Shown: positions 34,886 to 44,726 of the stretch, piece after piece
How the letters are laid out: each line of letters opens with the position of its first letter
How positions within the stretch are numbered: the stretch's first letter is position 1
Source: Lachnospiraceae bacterium
GTDB lineage: Bacteria > Bacillota > Clostridia > Lachnospirales > Lachnospiraceae
Assembly: GCA_015057625.1 (NCBI GenBank)
Contig: SVDZ01000006.1
Coordinates: 62,001 to 126,000 of the forward strand
Direction: 5' to 3'
Length of the DNA: 64,000 bases
Made by a program: the position numbers and the translations under genes
Notes under the pieces: model-generated
What the model saw: the letters and a program-made list of their open reading frames with translations, nothing else
Told to the model about the DNA's origin: nothing
Databases searched by the model: none

Positions 34886-35740
34886 CTACTCTTCCATATA
34901 TTTTCTTATTTCATCCAACATTCTCACTGTGTCGCTTCTTCCGCGGTCATATGCCGCTTGAAGTTTATCAGTATTTTTCTCTGTACGACCAACGCCCAGT
35001 GACGTATCAGGCTGAATAACGAGTACATTGTTCTTCTTTTTTTCGCTCTTAATATATTCAATGGTATCATTATACATGATATGTCTGTTAGATATGCCAT
35101 CAATAAGTGCCGGATACTTTCTGTATTTAAGTTTGATAAGTGGAATTATTCCTGACTTCTCTTTCACATAATCTTCAGGCTGAGTGAGAACCACAATATT
35201 CTTCTCATAGCCCTGACTCTGCATCCATTTAATCGGGATGGAATCTACCATTCCACCATCTAACATTTCCCTTCCGTCTTTTTTTACAATAGTTGCAACT
35301 AACGGCAAGGAACCTGACGCTCTCATCCATTCCAAATCGTCTGCATCACCATTCTTAAGTTCATGATAAACCGCCTCTCCTGAGTTTATATCCATACTCA
35401 CTGAATAAAACTTTTCAGGAGTGCTCTTAAAAGTTTTTGCATCAAAAGGATCCAATTTCTCCGGCAACTCATGATAGCAAAAATCCTCAACGAAATAATT
35501 ACCGGTAAGGATGAGCGACTTAAGACTCATATATCTCTTATCGTTAACGTATTTCAAATTATATCTGATAGCTCGGCCAATCTGGCGCGACTTATAATTA
35601 CAACCAAAAATAGATCCTGCGGAAACTCCCACAATTCCATCCACCATAATATTATTTTCCAGCATAGCATCCAAAACACCTGCTGTGTACATGCCTCGCA
35701 TTCCGCCGCCTTCTAAAACTAAACCAACCTTCTTTTTCAT
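34886..35740 (-). CDS. Patatin-like phospholipase
   Basis: 284 residues, a Ser-Asp dyad lipid hydrolase of the RssA/YlbK type, probably cytoplasmic or membrane-associated. It shows the oxyanion-hole motif LEGGGMRGMYTAGV (residues ~8-21), the nucleophile elbow GVSAGS and the catalytic Asp in MLDGGMVDSIPI. The frame is open 16 codons upstream, but the ATG at 35740 is chosen: GAGG lies 5 nt before it and the family motif then begins at the expected distance. Substrate unknown. It follows the nucleotidyltransferase gene after 80 bp with no terminator, so it may be the last gene of the polysaccharide transcript. Confidence 0.92.
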   Translation of the reverse strand: MKKKVGLVLEGGGMRGMYTAGVLDAMLENNIMVDGIVGVSAGSIFGCNYKSRQIGRAIRYNLKYVNDKRYMSLKSLILTGNYFVEDFCYHELPEKLDPFDAKTFKSTPEKFYSVSMDINSGEAVYHELKNGDADDLEWMRASGSLPLVATIVKKDGREMLDGGMVDSIPIKWMQSQGYEKNIVVLTQPEDYVKEKSGIIPLIKLKYRKYPALIDGISNRHIMYNDTIEYIKSEKKKNNVLVIQPDTSLGVGRTEKNTDKLQAAYDRGRSDTVRMLDEIRKYMEE

Positions 35741-35820
35741 ATTTGCCTCAATTACCTCTCTTTTTTTCTTGAATTTCATTATTATCATATCAATAAACAG
35801 ACAAATAATAAATAAAAAAG

Positions 35821-37002
35821 TTATAAGTCTAACATTCGGTATAATTTTTTCATTCTGTCCACTTCTGCCTGATCAGTATTTATTATATCTCTTGCCTCTT
35901 TCGCATGGCGAGCAAAAGATTTTCGCGTGATAACAAGCCTGTGAATCCACGCCACAGGAATGAGCCAGTGCTTTCCCTGTAAATATGTATATCGATTTTC
36001 TATAGTCTTTGCTGCAGGAAACAATCTGTTAAGAACAATTTTCACTCTCGATACAGCATTTTCAGTTTTCTCTGCCTGCTTCAAGGTTATGAGTCCTGCA
36101 TCCCTGCCGACTGTCCCGAAAGTACCTCCATCAAAAGTCATTGTCATAAACTCCTCAAGTTCTTCTTTTGAGACATTGCTCTTCCAACCTTTTACATCTA
36201 CATCAAAGTACACTCTGATTAAATCAAACACAAAATTGGTAAATGGCAACAGCGCCAGTTTTTCCAATTCTCCTCTTAGATAATTTAAATCCATTTTATT
36301 TTCAAAATGCTTCATATACACAGCAATGTCCAAATACATTCTTACTCCTGCACCTGAACCGTTTATGTGCTTTGCAATGTGCGTAAGCAGATAAATGAGG
36401 TGATCTTCAGGCGACAGCACATAGGAATGTCCTTCGAGAAGCTTTGCCCTCTCCCAAGTGTGACTGAAATACTCTCTGTAGTCAGCCTTCTTTGACACAT
36501 CCACTTCCATAATTTCGGTGTGAATCTCATAATGCTCAGTTCCTTTTACATAATTGTAAACCGGCTCCCAGTCTTTCTTTTTTCTAAATCCGCTTGAGAC
36601 CATCAGATCATCTGACTTTTTCCTATCCTCTTTTCGTATCAGAAAATCAATGTCGCCATAGGTTCTTAACTCCGGCACAGGATAGTAATCCTTCACGACA
36701 AATCCTTTCATCAAAAGATGATCAATCTCCTGTTCATTAAGCTTTGAAATAAGAACTTTCATAAGCTGCGCTGTCTGAGAAAAATATCCTATATATTTTA
36801 AATAACCTTTTCTAATTTCAATTTCTTTTTCCCTAACGGCTTCGTCGGGATACTTTGTAAGCATATATCCGACGATTCCCATTAGGAAATGCCTGTCTGC
36901 AGTTTGAAATAGCTTGCTTAAATCACCTTCAAAAGGATCCGGCTTTTGATCGTGAATAAAACAATTTAAAATTGTGAGAAGATATTGGTATTCTTTAATC
37001 AT
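35821..37002 (-). CDS. Nucleotidyltransferase-fold protein of the NTP_transf_5 group
   Basis: 393 residues. The centre of the N-terminal half shows LLMKGFVVKDYYPVPELRTY followed by GDIDFLIR, the G-x-D-x-D metal site of a polymerase-beta-like fold. Then comes HYEIHTEI, and LIYLLTHIAKHINGSGAGVR, characteristic of this family. Such proteins are often encoded in capsule, lantipeptide and surface-glycan clusters, and their substrate is not established. AAAGGAG lies 6 nt before the ATG. It follows the metallophosphoesterase gene by 19 bp at the distal end of the polysaccharide cluster. Confidence 0.8.
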   Translation of the reverse strand: MIKEYQYLLTILNCFIHDQKPDPFEGDLSKLFQTADRHFLMGIVGYMLTKYPDEAVREKEIEIRKGYLKYIGYFSQTAQLMKVLISKLNEQEIDHLLMKGFVVKDYYPVPELRTYGDIDFLIRKEDRKKSDDLMVSSGFRKKKDWEPVYNYVKGTEHYEIHTEIMEVDVSKKADYREYFSHTWERAKLLEGHSYVLSPEDHLIYLLTHIAKHINGSGAGVRMYLDIAVYMKHFENKMDLNYLRGELEKLALLPFTNFVFDLIRVYFDVDVKGWKSNVSKEELEEFMTMTFDGGTFGTVGRDAGLITLKQAEKTENAVSRVKIVLNRLFPAAKTIENRYTYLQGKHWLIPVAWIHRLVITRKSFARHAKEARDIINTDQAEVDRMKKLYRMLDL

Positions 37003-37021
37003 GCGGACTCCTTTCTTTTAA

Positions 37022-37906
37022 TTATTCCGGTTTCACATCCACCACAACTATTTCAGGCGGATTGTTAATTCTAGGTATATTATTGAATTCATTTCCCACC
37101 CCTGAAGAAATGATAGTTGTTGCATATTCTCCATGGTATACTCCCCTGGTGTTCGGAGGATTAATGCCAATATATGGAGCATATACTGCTCCAATAAACG
37201 GAAGCACCCACTGGCCACCATGATAATGGCCTGACAAAACCAAATCTACCGGATAGGCACTATAATTCCAATCAACCCAAGTAGTCGGAATGTGATTTAT
37301 CAATATTTTATACCGATCTGTATTTTCAAAGTTATCAAAAAATGCTTCCTCTTCTTCTAGTTTTTCACCATTATACGATACCATACCCGGAATTCTGTAA
37401 TAACCCATATACCCGCCAATACGGACCAGGTTTCCGCGAATATCTACATCAATATAACTGTTATCCAGCACCTTTGCTCCTGCGTTTGTATATAGCTCAT
37501 TAATACTTTTATTATATTTTCCTTCCCATGCATATTCGTGATTTCCATCCCCTACATAAACAGTGGTTATCTCCGATAACTGTCTTATGAGTTTTTCTGC
37601 ATTTTCAGTTTCCTCTTTAAAACCATTAATCAAATCACCGGCTAATACAATAATATCCGGTTTCTGTTCTTTGACCAGTTTAATAAGTTTTTCATTATCT
37701 TTACTCAGTTCAGAGTTATGATAATCTGAAATCTCAACAATTCTAAAAGCCGAAGGGACTTCGGCTTTGATTTCATAATTCGCCACAACAATGTTTTTGT
37801 TAGTGATGTGTGTCAACAGATATATGGCTGTGATGCCCACTAACAGACAAAGTGTGATGAAGGTTATTTTTATTAATTTTAATGTTGATGTCAAAAAGTT
37901 TTGCAT
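37022..37906 (-). CDS. Membrane-anchored metallophosphoesterase (YkuE-like), intact active site
   Basis: 294 residues: an N-terminal membrane helix (about 12-34), then a calcineurin-like phosphoesterase domain on the outside. All metal/catalytic motifs are present: ISDYHNSEL (D-x-H), LAGDLINGF (G-D), GDGNHEY (G-N-H-E), NHIPTTW (His) and SGHYHGG (G-H-x-H). The open frame continues ~36 codons upstream into the acetyltransferase gene; the ATG at 37906 has AAGG 8 nt upstream and gives the same length as the paralogue at 59813-60694. Relatives hydrolyse lipid or nucleotide phosphodiesters at the membrane; the substrate here is unknown. Confidence 0.87.
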   Translation of the reverse strand: MQNFLTSTLKLIKITFITLCLLVGITAIYLLTHITNKNIVVANYEIKAEVPSAFRIVEISDYHNSELSKDNEKLIKLVKEQKPDIIVLAGDLINGFKEETENAEKLIRQLSEITTVYVGDGNHEYAWEGKYNKSINELYTNAGAKVLDNSYIDVDIRGNLVRIGGYMGYYRIPGMVSYNGEKLEEEEAFFDNFENTDRYKILINHIPTTWVDWNYSAYPVDLVLSGHYHGGQWVLPFIGAVYAPYIGINPPNTRGVYHGEYATTIISSGVGNEFNNIPRINNPPEIVVVDVKPE

Positions 37907-37934
37907 ATAATTACCTTGTTTTTTCAAAATAAAA

Positions 37935-38429
37935 TCAATTTGTTTTAATAATATTATTAAATCCAACAATTGTACAATTATCCGGAACATCTTTTGTAAT
38001 AACTGAATTAGCACCTATTTTGACATTATCTCCAACAGATATAGCTCCTAATATCTTAGCACCTGCTCCAATTGTAACATTATTGCCTATTATTGGAACA
38101 TCCTTCTTATCACCGTCAAAATCCGCAATTCCGATTGTTACTTGTTGAAATATTTTAGCATTTTTACCAATACGTGCATTCGGTGAAATGATTATTCCTT
38201 TTAATGCATGAGGAAAAATCGGTGTGCCTTCAAAAAATGAGCCTCCATCAATACGTGTGCCTAAAGATGCACTATTAAAGGTTTCCATCTTTTTCATTTT
38301 ATAAACATAATAGTACGCTACTAATTTATTTACTTTTTTATCTTGAAGTCTAAATTTCATTCTCCAATATTTTTTATGATTATAATGAGTCAAAAACGAA
38401 TTGACTGCTTCCTCTATTTTATAATTCAT
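37935..38429 (-). CDS. Hexapeptide-repeat acetyltransferase (CysE/WcaF-like)
   Basis: 164 residues. A helical N-terminus is followed by left-handed beta-helix repeats (GKNAKIFQQVTIGI, NNVTIGAGAKILGAISVGDN, KIGANSVITKDVPDN). The layout and IFPHALKGIIISPNARIGKN match serine acetyltransferase-like O-acetyltransferases of polysaccharide clusters. A true CysE would usually be longer, and the genomic place argues for sugar acetylation. A TTG eight codons upstream is a rival start; neither has an ideal ribosome binding site. Position between an acyltransferase and the metallophosphoesterase supports a role in glycan decoration. Confidence 0.85.
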   Translation of the reverse strand: MNYKIEEAVNSFLTHYNHKKYWRMKFRLQDKKVNKLVAYYYVYKMKKMETFNSASLGTRIDGGSFFEGTPIFPHALKGIIISPNARIGKNAKIFQQVTIGIADFDGDKKDVPIIGNNVTIGAGAKILGAISVGDNVKIGANSVITKDVPDNCTIVGFNNIIKTN

Positions 38430-38500
38430 AGCGTTTGTATTTCTCCCATTCAATACTTTTTTCTAAACTAAGTAACGTTATAAATTTCAATTATATTCCT

Positions 38501-39550
38501 CTATATAATCTTTTTTCCAAAAAGTGGTATTTTTCTAATTACATATGTGAGTATAAGACTCAAAAGATATGTTAATAAAATATATACAACCAAATAGAAA
38601 TATTTTATTGAAGTATTATTAGAAATAAGAATACGGGATAACAAATCAGTTATCAACGCGTGGACAATATATACTCCCAATCCCAATTCCGTTAATTTTG
38701 CAAACAGCCTTTTTGTTCTTTCTTTGAACTGAACTTTGGCAACTCTTTTCAAAAAGAATGCATATAATGCAACAGAATACAAAATGACATTTATTTTATT
38801 ATATTGTTGGATGAAATGTGCATTAGGTAATTGTATTCCTTTTTTATCTACATATATCTGAAATGAACATGTCAGAACGAACATACTTATCCCCAAGATG
38901 TATAAGTTTTTTTCTGTCTTTTCACTTATTCTGTCTCTGTTATAATAAATAAAATAACCTAACATATAATAACCGACATAGCCAACTACCATATCTATTG
39001 AGAACCTGTCGACAAAATCTTTAACAATTACACCCGCTTTAGGAATATAAATAATATAACTCTCAATAATATTTAAAACAAAAAACAGAACTATAAAATA
39101 TTTTAATATCTCTTCATTCTGGGTAATCAATCTCAAAAAAGGTGTCAATATATATAATCCAATCAAGGAAAACAAAAACCAAAAATGATACGGTCCTGTA
39201 ATGTACTGACTGATAATTCCAAAAATATTCAAATTATCATAGTCACCTGTCAAAATATGGTAGCAGGTATAAATCCCCGACCACACTAAGAATACTGTCA
39301 CCAAGTGAAATATCTTTTTTTTGAATAATAAATTTACTGAAACATCACGGTCTGAATCAAGAAAGAATCTTCCCGAAATCATAAAAAAAGCCGGAACACA
39401 ACATATCGCCAATGAGAAACACACATCATGAAATCCACTATTCAAATATCCTTTAAACATACCATTACTACAAACATGTATATAAATAACCGCAATTATT
39501 GATAAAAATCGTAGTACATCTATTTCTGTTTGTCTGCTCTTTTGACTCAT
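38501..39550 (-). CDS. Membrane acyltransferase (acyltransferase-3 family), copy 1
   Basis: 349 residues with about ten hydrophobic helices. The N-terminal motif EIDVLRFLSIIAVIYIHVCS contains the R-x(9)-H-type catalytic pattern of the family, and FFMISGRFFLDSD follows. Such proteins transfer acetyl or succinyl groups onto surface polysaccharides during or after assembly. A second family member is at 50424-51377, so at least two acyl modifications are possible. GGAGAAC lies before the ATG. Confidence 0.9.
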   Translation of the reverse strand: MSQKSRQTEIDVLRFLSIIAVIYIHVCSNGMFKGYLNSGFHDVCFSLAICCVPAFFMISGRFFLDSDRDVSVNLLFKKKIFHLVTVFLVWSGIYTCYHILTGDYDNLNIFGIISQYITGPYHFWFLFSLIGLYILTPFLRLITQNEEILKYFIVLFFVLNIIESYIIYIPKAGVIVKDFVDRFSIDMVVGYVGYYMLGYFIYYNRDRISEKTEKNLYILGISMFVLTCSFQIYVDKKGIQLPNAHFIQQYNKINVILYSVALYAFFLKRVAKVQFKERTKRLFAKLTELGLGVYIVHALITDLLSRILISNNTSIKYFYLVVYILLTYLLSLILTYVIRKIPLFGKKII

Positions 39551-39592
39551 ACCTGTTCTCCATTTGTTCTTTCTGTAAATTTATTGTATATA

Positions 39593-40537
39593 TTACTTTT
39601 TAGGAAACAATAACAACATTCTGTTATACAATTTTCCCTTCATGTTACTACAATCCCAAGAGTATTTTTCAGCAATCAAAAATAACGCTTTTTTTCTAAT
39701 CTCATTATATCTTTTTATGGACTCGCTATCATTTGCTGCTCTTCTCCAGTTCTCCATTTCATAAGACAATCTGATTGCAGTATGTTTTCTCCATTGCTCA
39801 TATTTATTCTTTTTTGCAAAATGATACCTGTCAATAAGAGCTTCTCCGTAATCCATTCTTTTGACCCAATTATTATTTGTCATTATGCTTCCTTCTCTAT
39901 GAAGATAATAATGCAATTTATCACTTATGCAAATAATTTTGTTACACTTTTGAACTATATGATGTATCACAAATTCATCTTCATTTATCTTTCCTTTGGG
40001 AAATCTTAATCCTTCGAATAAATATTTTCTGTACAACTTATTCCATACAGGAACAAAATATCCACCATGTTCTTTTAATAATTCTTCAATAAACTGTTCT
40101 CGATTATAACTCTTATTACATGGTACTTGATACTTCTCCAATTCTTTTATTCCATCTTCAGTTTCTTCAACATGAATATAATTACATATTGCCATATCAG
40201 CATTATTTTCTGTTATCTGCTTATATAATTTTTCATACATATCAGAAGCTGCATAATCATCACTATCCAAAAAAGCTATAAACTCTCCCTTTGCTATCTC
40301 CAATCCTGAATTTCTTGCATCAGAAAGTCCTCCGTTTTTTTTGTGAATAACCACAATTCTATTATCCTTTTGCGCATAATCATCACATATTTTCGGACAT
40401 TTATCAGGAGATCCATCATCCACAAGAATCAGCTCAAAATCTGTAAAAGTTTGGTTTAATACTGAATCAACACACTTATTCAAATATTTTTCCACTTTGT
40501 ACACCGGTACAATAATTGATATTATCGGTTTTGACAT
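39593..40537 (-). CDS. Family 2 glycosyltransferase (copy a)
   Basis: 314 residues, GT-A fold, cytoplasmic with possible membrane contact. IISIIVPVYKVEKYLNKCVD, ILVDDGSPDKCP and FLDSDDYAA (D-x-D-type metal site) are canonical. Transfers one activated sugar during repeat-unit assembly; donor and acceptor are unknown. An in-frame GTG lies four codons upstream, but GAGGGG 5 nt before the ATG at 40537 decides the start. Confidence 0.93.
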   Translation of the reverse strand: MSKPIISIIVPVYKVEKYLNKCVDSVLNQTFTDFELILVDDGSPDKCPKICDDYAQKDNRIVVIHKKNGGLSDARNSGLEIAKGEFIAFLDSDDYAASDMYEKLYKQITENNADMAICNYIHVEETEDGIKELEKYQVPCNKSYNREQFIEELLKEHGGYFVPVWNKLYRKYLFEGLRFPKGKINEDEFVIHHIVQKCNKIICISDKLHYYLHREGSIMTNNNWVKRMDYGEALIDRYHFAKKNKYEQWRKHTAIRLSYEMENWRRAANDSESIKRYNEIRKKALFLIAEKYSWDCSNMKGKLYNRMLLLFPKK

Positions 40538-40545
40538 ATTACCCC

Positions 40546-41709
40546 TCACAGTATTTTTTCCAATTTCTTTATTACATTTTCATTATGTTTATACAAAATT
40601 GAATCTAAAATTTCTAATTTACTTGAAGACTTATTATGAATTTCTTTTGAAATTTCATATGAAATAGCTTCTATACCATGAGAACAAATAGTTATACATT
40701 TATATTCATCATTTATTTCATTTGCTCCCATTGTATCCGTTGCAACAACTTTTTTCCCAAGAATTATAGCTTCCATAATGGTCAAGCCATAGGCTTCCTC
40801 TCTGCTTGGCTGAACATATAAATCCGCCTTACCTATGTAAGGATACGGATTCTTTTTCATTCCAACGAGTTTTATATTATTCTCAAGTTTTCTATCGACT
40901 ACCAATTTTTGTAACTGTTCCATTTCAGGTCCATCTCCCACTATCCACCAAGAGAATTTATTAAAACCTTCATTCACTAAATTAGAACATACCTCAAGTG
41001 CAATATCCATCCCTTTCTCATACGATATACGCCCCACAGAGACAATATTAAACATATTATGATCCCAAACTTCTTCTATTGGATCTAATGCTTTTTCTCT
41101 TACTCCGTCAATATCAATTAAATTATTGATAGTCACTATTTTGTTTTGCGCTCTTGGAACAAAAGATTTCAAATCACTCGATAATTTTTCTGAAACAGCA
41201 ATTATATTTTCACATTTCTTATAAGCAATTTCGTCATGATAAACACGTCTCATTGCACCATGATGATAGAACATAAAATACTTCTCTGCATTAATAGAAC
41301 GTATGGTAATCTCAGCCACAACATCACTATAAATGATTGCCGCATCATATTTTTCATTCTTCATATTTTCTCTTATGTATTTTATATACAGTCTATTTTC
41401 TATCCATTTTATAATAGGGCTTGTCCACATCATAATTTGATGCAACAAAGATGGATTATCTGATTTCTCTGTCATATTGAACAGCCAATTATATTTATAT
41501 TCACTTTCAAATGAATATCTCTTAATTCGATCAGCTATTATCACCCGACAATTTGAATTTATTTGCTCTAATAAATCCAATTCAGCACGAAGTATTAACA
41601 ATGTCACCTCATACTTCTCATAATCCATATTATTCAGCAAATTTACAAGTGCTGTTTCAATTCCACCAATCCACAATGCCTTCGTAACAAATATTACTTT
41701 CTTTTTCAT
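40546..41709 (-). CDS. Family 4 glycosyltransferase (copy a)
   Basis: 387 residues, GT-B fold. N-terminal GGIETALVNLLNNMDYEKY is the acceptor-side loop; the C-terminal donor-binding segment is YVQPSREEAYGLTIMEAI with the E-x7-E motif. WIVGDGPEMEQL and KNPYPYIGKAD are also seen. A similar NNPYPY/VQPSR segment occurs in the partial glycosyltransferase at the right edge of the window, so the two are close relatives. Donor sugar unknown. Ends 8 bp before the next gene's start. Confidence 0.92.
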   Translation of the reverse strand: MKKKVIFVTKALWIGGIETALVNLLNNMDYEKYEVTLLILRAELDLLEQINSNCRVIIADRIKRYSFESEYKYNWLFNMTEKSDNPSLLHQIMMWTSPIIKWIENRLYIKYIRENMKNEKYDAAIIYSDVVAEITIRSINAEKYFMFYHHGAMRRVYHDEIAYKKCENIIAVSEKLSSDLKSFVPRAQNKIVTINNLIDIDGVREKALDPIEEVWDHNMFNIVSVGRISYEKGMDIALEVCSNLVNEGFNKFSWWIVGDGPEMEQLQKLVVDRKLENNIKLVGMKKNPYPYIGKADLYVQPSREEAYGLTIMEAIILGKKVVATDTMGANEINDEYKCITICSHGIEAISYEISKEIHNKSSSKLEILDSILYKHNENVIKKLEKIL

Positions 41710-41712
41710 TGT

Positions 41713-42717
41713 TTATCCTTTTTCAAAATTACTTTTCTTTGGCAATATTACATCAAATGCATCTTGAATTCTCTTTGACAATAATTCAAAATTTATCTCT
41801 TCTTCCGGATCATTCAAACATATATAATTATATTTCTGTTTTTCAATAACGTCACAAATTTCATCTACTGTTTTTTCAGTAACAGATTCAACATAATTGT
41901 CTATCACTGCCGGTTCAAACAGTCCACTTGCAATCTGCCACCAGAGAACTACCCACTGATTCACATTATCACTGGTACGAAATCTATCTCTACAGGTTGA
42001 CTCCATTTTTTCCGATTCCGCTTTCCATACTTCTTCAAATGAAGATTTCAAATATGCTGCAGGTGCATGGATATTTTTAAAACCGGTAAAATAGTCCGGA
42101 TACAATTTTTCAAGTAATATTGTTCTGAGGTTATCCTTCCATCTGTATATTTTATTCACGTATTTTTTCTTAAATTTAGATACTGAATCTCTTTTAGGAA
42201 AATGTGCATTTACTATTCCAAGATCATTTACTGCCGCATGCTGCCAGGTTCCTATATTCCCTATCAGTTCAATTGGCACTTCCCCTCCGTAGGTGCACGG
42301 AAGACCTTCCCTGAAAAAATCTTCTTTTTCGAAAGTTCTTAACATAAACATGTCATCATTAAAATAAACAAAATGTTCTGCCAATCCGGGTATTCGATGA
42401 ATATTCATTTCTATTACATGAGAACTGAAAGTTGGAAGATACTCTTTAGGTATAAATTCTTCGTGCTTAACAATGTGTAACTTTGGAGAATTTACATCCA
42501 AAAACTCCGGCAGATGCCCCCATGTTACAAAGTGTATTGTTCTAACCCAAGGTGCAAACTTTTCTACTGCCCGAAACCAGTATGGAAGAATTCCCCAGTC
42601 TCTGTATCTGCTGACAGCATTGTTTTCATTTTCATCTATACTCTGATATTTACTTTTCTCTTTTTGCCATTCCGGGTCATTACCGTCAACCCATAAAACA
42701 ACGAAATCAATATCCAT
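41713..42717 (-). CDS. Stealth family sugar-phosphate transferase
   Basis: 334 residues containing all four Stealth regions in order: CR1 IDFVVLWVDGNDPEWQKEK, CR2 with THF-type TIHFVTWGHLPEFL and HFVYFNDDMFM, CR3 NIHAPAAYLKSSFEEVWK, CR4 DNVNQWVVLWWQIASG. Bacterial Stealth proteins are hexose-1-phosphoryltransferases that build phosphodiester-linked capsules, so the polymer probably contains a sugar-phosphate linkage or branch. GAGG lies 7 nt before the ATG; 3 bp separate it from the glycosyltransferase that follows. Confidence 0.93.
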   Translation of the reverse strand: MDIDFVVLWVDGNDPEWQKEKSKYQSIDENENNAVSRYRDWGILPYWFRAVEKFAPWVRTIHFVTWGHLPEFLDVNSPKLHIVKHEEFIPKEYLPTFSSHVIEMNIHRIPGLAEHFVYFNDDMFMLRTFEKEDFFREGLPCTYGGEVPIELIGNIGTWQHAAVNDLGIVNAHFPKRDSVSKFKKKYVNKIYRWKDNLRTILLEKLYPDYFTGFKNIHAPAAYLKSSFEEVWKAESEKMESTCRDRFRTSDNVNQWVVLWWQIASGLFEPAVIDNYVESVTEKTVDEICDVIEKQKYNYICLNDPEEEINFELLSKRIQDAFDVILPKKSNFEKG

Positions 42718-42742
42718 TATTTTTTCCTCATATTGTTTAGTT

Positions 42743-43651
42743 TTATTTCGATAAATTAGTCTGTTTTATAATCTTCTTAATCGGCTTTAAGATATCAAAA
42801 AAGGAACATCTCACATCAATAGCCTCATATCTTTCTGTAGAGGTATAAGTATGTAAACCATCGAATTTATACTTTTTGAATTTAATATCCTTTGGAAAAA
42901 CTTGAAAAACAGTTTGTTCCCTATAACTTTCTTCTCTAACTTCTACTTGTTTTATTTCTATTCCTTCACCGTAACTGTCTCTTGTACTAATCTGAGCCGG
43001 TCTAAAGATTTTATTATTTTCAGTAAAGAATTGTCCTGCTCCTCTTACTTTTAAGGAGTCATATTCTTTCCACTCAATTTCTTTAAGTTCAAATTTCAAA
43101 TCATTAAACTTCATCCAAAACGCTTTTGGTACAACTTCTTCAGAACGAGTTTGGGGTTTGAAAGTTATAAGAATATATTTACCATTTATTTTTTGAACTG
43201 TTGTATCAACATATCCTTCCTCCAGCAAAACAGCAACACAGTCCCATTCATAAGGAAAAACTTTAGCCCTTAAAAGCTGAACCTGATTACCGGCACCGGA
43301 TTCGGGAATCATATACCAGTTATCCCCTTCTTTGAATACAAACGGATAAGATAAATGATAATCTTTTTCCCATACTATTTTAGGCAATGATGTTTTACCA
43401 TTTTCTAATAATTCAATTACTTCTATTAGACCTTTTCCATTATGACATGCCTCATAAAACAGAAATGTCTTTTCACCTTCCTGAGCCAGAATAGGATCAG
43501 CAATCCAATGCTTTGGAGATGATTTCATTTCAAGTTCTGATCTAAAAAATCTATTATAAAAAAGTGAATCTCTCTCTCCATTTTTCTTTCTAATTGCTAT
43601 TGTAAAAAAATTTGGAACCCAAAACAGTTTTTCTATTATTGATTTTTTCAC
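42743..43651 (-). CDS. Beta-propeller-type protein of a glycan cluster (GIPC-transferase N-domain-like)
   Basis: 302 residues with repeated blade-like segments: HWIADPILAQEGEKTFLFYE, YPFVFKEGDNWYMIPESG and AGQFFTENNKIFRPAQIST. The pattern (W-I-A-D-P ... F-Y-E; Y-M-I-P-E) recalls the five-bladed propeller domain annotated in glucosamine inositolphosphorylceramide transferase-like and formyltransferase-linked proteins, distantly akin to GH43. No catalytic activity can be assigned; sugar binding or modification is likely from context. GTG start with GGGAG 9 nt upstream, 5 bp after the preceding gene. Confidence 0.65.
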   Translation of the reverse strand: MKKSIIEKLFWVPNFFTIAIRKKNGERDSLFYNRFFRSELEMKSSPKHWIADPILAQEGEKTFLFYEACHNGKGLIEVIELLENGKTSLPKIVWEKDYHLSYPFVFKEGDNWYMIPESGAGNQVQLLRAKVFPYEWDCVAVLLEEGYVDTTVQKINGKYILITFKPQTRSEEVVPKAFWMKFNDLKFELKEIEWKEYDSLKVRGAGQFFTENNKIFRPAQISTRDSYGEGIEIKQVEVREESYREQTVFQVFPKDIKFKKYKFDGLHTYTSTERYEAIDVRCSFFDILKPIKKIIKQTNLSK

Positions 43652-43656
43652 AAAAA

Positions 43657-44709
43657 TTATCTCCCATTTTTTCTTTGAACTATGCCAAGATTTTTTAATC
43701 TAATTGCTAAACCATGCCTAAAATAAATGTATATATTATGCATTTTAAAACTAATCGGTGTGCCATTAAGTAACTTAACTATTTTTTCATTTCGCGATTT
43801 TGACACTTCATATTTGTGTTTATCCCACCACTTTCTAAAATCTCTCTGTATAATCCTAATCTCATTACTATCACACACAGCTATTTTTTCTTTAGCCCAT
43901 GTTAAATATAAATCTAATATTATATCTTTTGCCTGAAGTAAAACCTCTTTCTTCCCACAGCCCTCAACAAGTCTCATTAAGGGTATTTCAATCTGTTCTG
44001 ACAATTTTGATAAGTCTGATATCTTAAGCAATCTTCTTCCTGCATTGCCTTCATCCTCAACCTGCCTGTATTGATATATACAATCTTGAACGAGCAATAT
44101 ATTTTCACTAACTTTCATACAATTGATTGAAAATTCAAAATCCTCATAAAAGAACATATCTTCTCTAAATCCTATATTATTACAGGTCAATAATTCTTTT
44201 TTTATAACTTTATTCCAGCACGGGCTAATACAATTGTGAGAAAATAAATCATAAATACATTCGCACAAGTTACTATTTGAGATTCTTTTATCCATTGGGG
44301 GAAGAATCTCATCTTTTCTGTAACAATTATTTTTGTAATAATAATTAAACGACATTCCATAAATAGCCATATCTATATTTGAATCGATAGATATTTTATC
44401 CAGTAAAAAGTTCATTTTTTCTGATTCGACCATATCATCTGAATCGACAAAAATTACATACTCTCCTTCAGCACTAAGGATTCCCAAATTTCTGGTTGAT
44501 GATACCCCACCATTATCCTTACATATCAGTCTAACATTTGCATTGTTTTCACAAATACATTTGCATATATTTCTTGTATTATCTTTTGAGCCATCATCAA
44601 TTATTACTATTTCTATATCCTCTCTGTGCATATCCAAAATGCTCTGAACACATAATAATACATACTTTTCACTATTATATGTAGGAATTATAAAACTATA
44701 TTTGTACAT
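43657..44709 (-). CDS. Family 2 glycosyltransferase (copy b)
   Basis: 350 residues, GT-A fold. YSFIIPTYNSEKYVLLCVQS, VIIDDGSKDNTRNIC, CKDNGGVSSTRNLGI and FVDSDDMVE (metal site) are all canonical. A TTG directly before the ATG is also possible; the ATG at 44709 has AAGGA 8 nt upstream. Product adds an unknown sugar. Located between the EpsG-like polymerase and the propeller protein. Confidence 0.92.
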   Translation of the reverse strand: MYKYSFIIPTYNSEKYVLLCVQSILDMHREDIEIVIIDDGSKDNTRNICKCICENNANVRLICKDNGGVSSTRNLGILSAEGEYVIFVDSDDMVESEKMNFLLDKISIDSNIDMAIYGMSFNYYYKNNCYRKDEILPPMDKRISNSNLCECIYDLFSHNCISPCWNKVIKKELLTCNNIGFREDMFFYEDFEFSINCMKVSENILLVQDCIYQYRQVEDEGNAGRRLLKISDLSKLSEQIEIPLMRLVEGCGKKEVLLQAKDIILDLYLTWAKEKIAVCDSNEIRIIQRDFRKWWDKHKYEVSKSRNEKIVKLLNGTPISFKMHNIYIYFRHGLAIRLKNLGIVQRKNGR

Positions 44710-44726
44710 CAATTATATCCTTTTAT

